The notes under the pieces were generated by a model. That model had not been told where the DNA came from and did no database searches. It worked only from the letters and a program-made list of their open reading frames with translations. This document shows positions 44,901 to 53,900 of a stretch of 64,000 nt of DNA, piece after piece. Both the position numbers and the translations under genes were made by a program. Within the stretch, counting starts at the first letter, position 1, and each line of letters begins with the position of its first letter. Source of the DNA: Ectocarpus siliculosus (lineage: Eukaryota; Sar; Phaeophyceae; Ectocarpales; Ectocarpaceae); the NCBI GenBank assembly GCA_000310025.1, contig FN649736.1, positions 4,709,430 through 4,773,429 of the forward strand. The letters run 5' to 3'.

Positions 44901-47900
44901 GCCCGTGCGGGCCATCCACTCAGTGGCTGTTAGAATTTCTACGACAACGGGAGAGAGAGGCGTGGGCAGGGACAGCATCATTGGCGCTGGAAACAAGGGC
45001 AGCAACAGCAATGCCTTCCGAACGGCACCTTTTTATGTGAAGCAGCTGAGCACGACGACCTGCTCTCCGCAGTGGTACGAGGGCCACCGCCGCCTCCACG
45101 TCACCAACAGCATTTCCAGCCTGCGGGCCGAGATTCTTGCCAAGGTTAACCTCGGCAGCAGGGGCAAGGGCGGAACTACAATGGGCAACGAGAGGAGGGG
45201 GCAGCAACAACAACTACAAGCGCCACCGGCGGAGGGGGTGACGCCTACCGGGAGGGGGGTCGGAGGAGCGGCGGAATTAGCAGCGAACAGTGAGATTGTC
45301 CTGGCCTACGCCTCGGTCGATATCAACGCTGTTAGAGACGGATACAACTACGTTCAACTGTTTTCATCGGGGCATCGAGATGATGATATGGATGATGGTG
45401 GGGGTTCTTCGACGAGGAGAGCGGGTGAGGAAGCGGGTGAAACGGGAGTAACACTACTGTTATTTGTAGTCGTTGCCTGGTGACCGACGCGTTCCTCGTT
45501 CGAGCGCAACACTTCGTCCGTCTAGCCGGCGGTAACGGTAGCCACCTGCGATCGTCACGGTGTTGGACGTGCCATGCATTGCACGAATGTTTTTATTCCA
45601 AACGCGCACTAAAACACAACAACTGTCTCGTTGCGGGGCGGGGGATAACCATCGCCATTAACCACATGGCGAAGAGAGTGGTTCTGAAACCGATGGGCAG
45701 GGAACAGATGAAGAAAAAGACGCGACAACGGTAAAATCAGCCCGTCCCATGGGACAGCTTGTTCTCCACTTGGATTGGGTAGAGCCCGGTGAAGGTGGAG
45801 GCTCCAAGGAGGAACTCGGTTGGGGCCGAGGTTACACAACACTGGTCATTCATGGGGCGTCTGGCCTAGCAAAAGCCGATCGGTGAGTTTCACATAAAGA
45901 AGGAGAGCGCGATCGAGGTTTCCTCGGTTGCTTTGGTTCAAGTCATGCCACTCAGCTCTAGGCGCGTGCCTGGTCCTTCACGGTTTGCCTCGCAGCACTG
46001 CCACACTCTGCCAGCTCGACAATATATTCCGTTCGCACAAACACTTAGTTGCAAACTATGGAATGGCACAACTTATCAACGACAGACATTGAGAACATGC
46101 GTCGAAACGCCTCCCCGTCCCTCGACAAAACCTAAAAGCCTCGGCGACTCGGATCCATACTGCGTCGTCAAGTGGGGAGGGGTCGAGCTGGGGCGCACGA
46201 AAACCTGCCCAAACACACGCGAGCCGAAATGGGGCGATGAGAGGTTTCGACTTGCTCTGCCAGCCGAAGAACCCAACGACAAAAAGAAGCATCTGCCGCT
46301 AATTTTGGAGGTTTGGGACGAAGACATGCCGGGGACTAAAGGCGATTTCTTGGGGCAGGTGATTCTAAACCCCACCACCGTGCCCTGCCTTGGTAACCTC
46401 ACCCTTTCCCAGTGGTGTCGGTAGCCTGACGCAAACCATGGGAAACAGCCATGTGACTTCAGCAGAAAGCAGCCTTCGTTCACTGAATGGTGCAGATTCC
46501 GGCGCCTCCGTATTACGCCGCAACGATGCTCGATAGTCGATCCAAAGCAAACATGTGACGTAGTGTGTATGAAAACTTCCTCAATGCCATCGAAGCACTG
46601 TTGAAAGACATAGGACTGGACTACCCAACGGCGAACGCAGTGTCTAGATTTGCTTTTTATGTGAATCTTGTTGCGACATCGGCTACTTTTCAACCGTAGC
46701 GGCCCGGGGCCCTTAGCCGCGACAAGCAAGAAAAACAACTGGCGTCGACAACCCGCAAGGGACGTAGAGCAAGTACCTCGAGGCGCTCGTCCGGAGCCCG
46801 CCTTTACCTCGTCGAATGTTAGAGGTTTGGTTCTTAACAAACGTGTTCCAACTTTTGGCGTTGAATCCTGTGGTCGTGAAGGTTGTCCTGCAAGCCAACA
46901 AGTTGGAAGACCCGGCCCCGGGACCCCGAGGGATCGTGCTGTCGAGAAAACCCGCGGCCGAGCTGAAGCTTTCCAAGCAGAAGCTCGTGCAAGGGATGGT
47001 GGAGTTCTCCTTAGAAACCTCGCGCGCCGCAGCCGCTGCCGCCGCCGCCGCCATCGCAGAAAGCGGTGGTACTACTGCGCTCTCGGAAACCGTCAAGGGC
47101 AACACGTCAAAAGCGTCCGCAACGGACAGAGTTCAAGCCGGCAAAGGAGGGGCTGCGTCTTTCGCTGGTGGGGCTTGTAGGAAGGCGGAGAACGGCAGCG
47201 ACGGCAAGGCGACGACGGGAACACCTGCCTGGCGGGACAACAACAAGGGCGCAGAGACGGGAAATTTTGCTGAAGGAGGAACAAACGCCGCGGTAGCTGC
47301 TAAGGGGCCCAAGGGCCAGCAACAACAACATGCGGCGTCTGCTGCTGCGGCGGCGGCCACCGAGAAACCTGTCGCCGAGCAGCGGTTGACGACCGAGTGG
47401 GAAGGGGTCACGTGGGACGAAGACGACATGCCCGAGGCCAAGAGCTTGGGCACGGTCAGCGTGGGCATGACGACCGTTAGTAGCGCCAGCCTGGGCACTG
47501 CCGGCAGCATCACCCTCGGCACCGTGGAACTGGCCTCTAAGGACGGGGACATGGCGCACGCTGGGCTTTCAGACGCAGTGCCCCAAGACCTTCTGGTTAG
47601 CTTGAAGGAGGTTGTTGGCGTAAGAGAGGTAAAGTCCACTCTTGTAGTACCAATGAATACTACCGTAGTACCTCGGAAATGACCATACAGGCTCTTCCCG
47701 ACATTTCAAGGGCGATATAGACTTGCTAAGCAGGCCAACTGAAACAAGCAGAGCGCAAACTCTGGCTTTACCTATCCGTGTTGTTGGTATTTTCGGTGCC
47801 TCGACACGTGGTCGGAGAACGCGTCAAGCTTCTCGTGATTTGTTGACATTTAGTGTGTAGTGTTCAATGGCGTACGAGACGACATTAAATCGATATTCTC

Positions 47901-50900
47901 GTGCGTCGACAACAACTGCTCCTGCTTGGCTCCTGCTTGCTTCCAGGCCCACAAGTTTGGAGACTCAAAATATTTCTGCGTACTTGAAGTGGGGCAGCGC
48001 GAGGTGGACAGAACCCGCCAAGTGAAGCGTAACCCGGAGTTGGTATGGGAAGCGCCCGAGGAACGATTCCGCGTGGCGATCGAAGACATCAAGGGAGCAA
48101 AGCCCGCTCCGAACAGTGTAGGCTTTGTCAACACAACCAATGCCACGGGTGCTGCCACTCCCGCTGGTGAGCGAGACCCGCCATCACTGGCTACGGCAAG
48201 GCACGGCGAGCAAGTGACACGGTTGTTCGCGGAGGCTGGGGGTGATGGTGAGGGAGCCGGCGACGCAACCTTGGGCGCGGACCTAGACGGCGGCGCTCCT
48301 GTGTCCGTGTTGAGCATCCCGGCTTCGGCCTTGCGCCGGCATAGCCAGCAACCACATCACGGGCAGGAGGTGGCGGCGGGCGCTTCCTCCCTTACCATAA
48401 GCGTATGGAGCAAGGGGACGGTGATGGGAGGGCGCAGGGATGTCCTCGTGGGCACTGCGACGGTGCCCACGCGGTACATCGACCACCCTCCAGGGGACGC
48501 CTGGATTCCCCTCGCCGCAGGAGGGGATAGCCGCGAAGATGGGCAGGCGGGGGGCAAGGCCGAACACAAGGTCGGAGGCGGTGGACGTGCGGAGGATGCA
48601 GCAGCCGTTGGGACCGAATCCAAGAACCCTGACGCCACTCCCGCTCCTGCCGGTGGAACCACCACCGTGAGTGCAAAACCGGGGGGAAGAAGTCCATGGG
48701 GCATTGGGCTGTTCAAGAAAGGAAGGGGTGCACGAAAGCGGGGGGGGGACACCGGTTCGGGCCAGCATCGGACACTAAGCTCGAGTTCGGTTCACGTCTG
48801 GCTTGGAAAGGCCCGCAGGGGCAGCACTAGCGGCCAGCAGCCTGGGGAGGGATACGCGATACTTCGGATACACTCTGCGTCGGGACTGCGAAAGGTATGG
48901 GTCTGTGTTTGTCAACACTGGCACATGGGACGAACGGTACTGTAATATATGGACATCGTTTCGTGAACGGTAGCAGAAAAATGGTGTACTACTGCCACAG
49001 CAGTGGATTCCATGGACGAAGCGGTCAACTCACGGCCTCTGGCGAAGTTCCTCTGCTCCCGTACACAGTCCACGGAATAGATCCGGGGCATGTCCAAATG
49101 AACGCCTTCCGTGGTCCCTGTAACCCCCTGTGCGTTGCCTACAGACCGGCGAAGGGAACCGCCAGAGATAACCACTAGCTTTGTAGGGTATGGTTCTAAC
49201 CAGTGCAACAATTGATAACATTGGCCCACAAGAGAGACGCCCGAATTCCGGGTGAGCCTTTCAACACCGACTATCGCTGAAAAGCCATCGTTATATGCTT
49301 GGATATAGTTTGGACTATACAGGGCAGTGCGGCGCTGCTTGTTGCGGCGCGACTTGGAAGCAATACTTCGAAACATCAGGTATAACCGGTAGAGAGTGGT
49401 GGGCCTCAACCTTGGCTGTACCTTGTTTGTGTGAGCTCCCCACCCATACATGCAAACATTGCTCAACAAGCCCAGGCCGATCGATACGGAAGTTCCGATC
49501 CGAAGTGCTTCATCGTCTGGAATGGTGAAAAGGCCGGATCGACGTCCACGGTGTACGATCAAAGTGACCCTTGCTGGGACCGCGAAAAGGAGGCTTTCAC
49601 GCTCCGCCTTCCCCGGGACCGGAGCTTGTGCCAGTTGCACGTTGACATCTGGGACATGGATTGCGCAGGCACCAAACGAGGGTGAGTTGACAACAACGCC
49701 GCCCCCGTCGTTACAGAACTCTCGCTTATAGAGTTCTCGCCGGGTGAGGGAGAGGAAGCTCAGCTGAGGTATGCGACAGCGAAATGACCACATGAGTTGT
49801 GCCAACCTTGGCAGTCTTATATTTTCTACCGACCCCGCTACACGTCGTGTCTACGAACGACATGGGTACCGTTTTTCAGTTCGTAGACCGTGAGTGTTCA
49901 ACAAATGTGTCGCAAAAAGCGAGAGACAACGTGAACCGTGGCGGTATCGTCTGATAATACTTTCCCCCTCCTCTCTCGCAACCTAACCTGACGCAAACAC
50001 AGCGACTTTCTTGGGCGGGCTATCATACCTACTGTGGCAGTCCTCCATCCGCGACCTGGAGGGGTGGAAACCCCGATTACCCTGCCGCTGCTCCCTCTCA
50101 ACGGCCCAGCAGATCCTTCAAACGCCGACAGGGAAAGAGTGATGGAAAGGGGCGGCACCGAGGCGGCAATTGTCAACCCCGCCGCCGCCGCTGTTGATGC
50201 TGGTCCCGCCGGGTTAAAAGCCACCAGCAGTGGCGGTGCTCTGAGCCCCGCCGCAGGGGTACCTAGCACACACCGCGACACCCGCCATGGTAGGGGGGCA
50301 GGAACGGCGGGGGGGTTCGCGAGCAGGATGATGCACAGCGTCCAAAAGCACCTCCAGATAGACGACACTATCACCGGGACGCTGACCGTATCGCTAGAAC
50401 TCTTTCAATACAGCGATCAAGAAGGGGGACTGGCGCTCGGCGGAGGCGTGCGTCAGCCGGGGGCACCGCGGGCGCGCGCTGGGTACGCGGCGTCGAAGTT
50501 CAAGGTGGCTGAGGATGCCCACGAGGCGAGGAGAAGGAGAGAGAGGGAGGGCATCCACGTGCCGCGGATGCTGTCCAGGGTGCAGGCTCTGCACGACAAG
50601 CTGGAAGGTGTGATATTGGTAGTGCGATATGGTGTAGTGGCCAGGGGGCCGAGTGTTTCTGCTCCGATATCACTGGTACAAAATATTCGAACGAGCAGCA
50701 TCCAGCGCTCAATATTGAGTTTCTCCCGTCCTGAAGTCCACAAAGCCTGATTGATTCCCGTGTTTTCCTGATATCATTTGCTGTCCGGCATAGACTATGA
50801 CCAACGCTTGTTGCGTCCATTGAATTAGGTTCCGTGATCACGGGACCGGCGGCGGCCAGGTTTTCGGATATGACAAATGGAGCTGCGGCAATTATCCCCG

Positions 50901-53900
50901 AGGTCCTCGCAGGACAGGTCCTCAGTCTTGCCCGCAGGGCAGGCGGAGCGGGGGGGCACACTGTGATGGCCGCTAGCGGCAGTGACGACCTGGCTCGGGA
51001 CCGACTCGTCGTGCTGCTCCAACCCATCCCCACAGACAGGATACACAGTGACGGTAGTGTTGGTGGTGGTGAGGTGGGTGATAGTGTTTCGCGGTCTGGC
51101 AATCAAGAAGCCGCTGGGGAGGAAACTGCGGGGAGGAGGGAGCGGCTGCGTCACGAGAAAGACAGTGCTGACGTCGTGGTCCGAGGGGCGGATGAACGAC
51201 CGAGGCATGTCATCGTCATCCCTTGTCTGCCGGGCCAGGTGTGAGAAAAGAGCTTCGCCAACGGGCTGAATTGGCTTGTGACTTCAAGTCGATATGACTG
51301 AGACTTCTTACTGCGAGCGTAGGTGGTAGTGCGGTACGCAAGAGTTCGGCAAGGTCTGTCAACGATGCAAAAGTAGCCAACCGTGTAAATGGCAACAGTA
51401 GCCTTATCCGCTTCCATCTATGCCACGAAACAAACATCGTGCGAGACAAAGCTAAATCGGTCTAACGCTTGTAGAGAAATGTGAGACATTGCCGGAAAGA
51501 AGTCTCAAAGAATAAAACCGAGATGCTCCAGTTTGCACAACCTTTCCTGCTGATGAGTCTGCCATTGTACCGCTGTCTGCGTTCGAATCAACAGATAAGC
51601 AAGGAGGATGTCGCTGTTGCGTTGGAACTGGCTAGAGCGGCGGACGAGGCTTGCAGTGTCGTTCACAAGCGGCGATCGCGGCAGTACTTGATGAATCGCT
51701 GCGCCGAAAGCGTCGAAACGCTTTGCCTCAAGAGAAAACAACACCACGAAGGTTGATTTGGAGAAGAGGGTCAACTAAAATCATGTCTTTGTTTCTGGTA
51801 CACGTATTTTTTTAGATGTTGCGTGAGAGGGAGGCTGTGTGTGACGCGTGCCGGAAGTTCACAACATCCTTCGCGAGTGTCCAGCGTCCAGCCAATTTCA
51901 CCTTGAAATTTTGGCTCCTGCTCTTGTAAAAACGCCCCGTCCACCTATGGGCGTTTGGTGACATACCACATCGACTCTCCGCGGCAGGTCGGGTTAGGCG
52001 TTTGCATCCCCAAGTAGTTGATGCGATACACAATGCTCGTCAATTCCACACACCCTCCGTCTTCCCAAGTCGACATTGTTGTTCTTGCAACTGATATTCT
52101 CTCATACTCCAACCCCCACACCTAACGCAGGCCTCTTCAGCGATGTGGTGTCAACGCTGAATCCCGCCTGTAGCGGGGCCGGACCGGAGGTCGATGGCCC
52201 TCTACGGGACATGCCGGTAGCTGTGTTCCTCCTTTCCAGTGGAGGATACCGCCTGAATGAGGTGGCGTCATCGGCCGGGTGGAGCGACGGGCACGCCTTC
52301 AACCAATGTTCGGCGGCGATCAGCGCGAGCGGCGGAGCTGGGGCCCGGTTTGTCACTTCGGCCGGCGATTTGGAGGTGTGTGGGCAATATTCGATCTGCG
52401 GTACAACCTATAAAATGCTATTCACGTAGCCTTTCAATATCCTTTTAATTTCCAGCCGAAGAGCTTGTTCGCGTGAGTTGATGTAGGTGTAGACCTACGA
52501 ACATTCCGGGCAAGGAGGCGACAAACCTACCAGACGTTGTGCAGTTGATGGTCAAGTGTGTACGATTTGCACAAAGGTCGTCCGCGGGTATGCGTGTCGC
52601 CCGTGACTCGTTCCTACTAATTGTTGTTGCACCAAAATTCAGTCTGTCGGGCGGTGGTCCGGGCCTCTGCCGATGGCGAGCGGGCTGGTCAAGCGCGCTG
52701 TAGAACGAGGCGATATTTTCCTCGTCATCGAAAGCACCGTCTACGTTGCCAACGTCTCGTGGAGCAGCATCTTGCAAGAGGTAAAGTGCAGCCGTACCTT
52801 GGTTGACACTCGAGTGTGGGCGGCGGGATCAGGCACGGGGATGGTGTTTCTTCCTCTTCGGCGTGTGTTAGCACGACAACTGTCGCATTGAATCAATCTA
52901 TGTAGGCTTAACGCTTGCTCAGATATCTGGTATCGTGGAAGTAACTGACTGCGGTTAGCCAGCAGAGGGTCGAGGTCGGGTGCCACCCTCGTGTTGGTGT
53001 CTGTCTCACACGCATCATGTCTACCGAACTTCTGTTGTTTGTGTTAAGTACTTCGGCTGTCACTGAGTAATGATATCGATCAATCCGAAACCACCCTTTA
53101 TCGATTTCAACATCATCAACATCGACCTCACCTTTCGATTAACTGACTCCCTTCCTGTGTTTTTGTTTTTCGACCTCATCGAACTCGAAACACATCCTGA
53201 TGTCTTAGTACACGCTTCCACCTCCTTCCCCTGGTTATGTGCTTCCCTCGACTCGAACATTCACAACGGAGCCAGACAATGCCGCACAAGCACGTTTCGT
53301 CCAGTACCGCACTCGAGACGTCGGTGGCCCTGCTCCGTGAAGCCATTGGCCCAAAGACTGCCAACGCCTTCGTGCTTGCCCCATTATGGGCCCACGGCGT
53401 CGGCTCCATTGGTCTCATTACGATTGCCGACGTACCGTACGCGAAACAGTCGCCTGTAACCCGGCGTGGCGGCGGCGGCGGTCGACAAATCAATCACGGC
53501 CATCGGGTAGGTTCTACAAGGCGACCGGAGAAGTATACTGCTGGGCACGGTGCCTCACACGAAGACACGCCAACATTTGGAGAAGTGGGAAGAGGGCAGC
53601 GCGTTCGCTACACGGTCGGCGCGGGCGTCGTTGACTTCGCAAGAAGGGTCGGTGTGGCCCTGGGCACCGCCGCGTTTCAGCTCCGGAACCAAGGCTTAGT
53701 TACGAGAATCAGGGTGGAAGGGGGTGGGTATAGTAGATACACCAGTCCCGGCGAAGGCCGTGGGGGAAAAAATCGATCTCGGTTGGGTTCTCCTCGTTCC
53801 CCGGTACGGCCGTCACCTCCACGGGTGGGTGGGCAGCAGGAAACCAGCATACGAGGGACATCCACCGTGCCAGGGACCAGGTGTGCACATGTATTTATAT

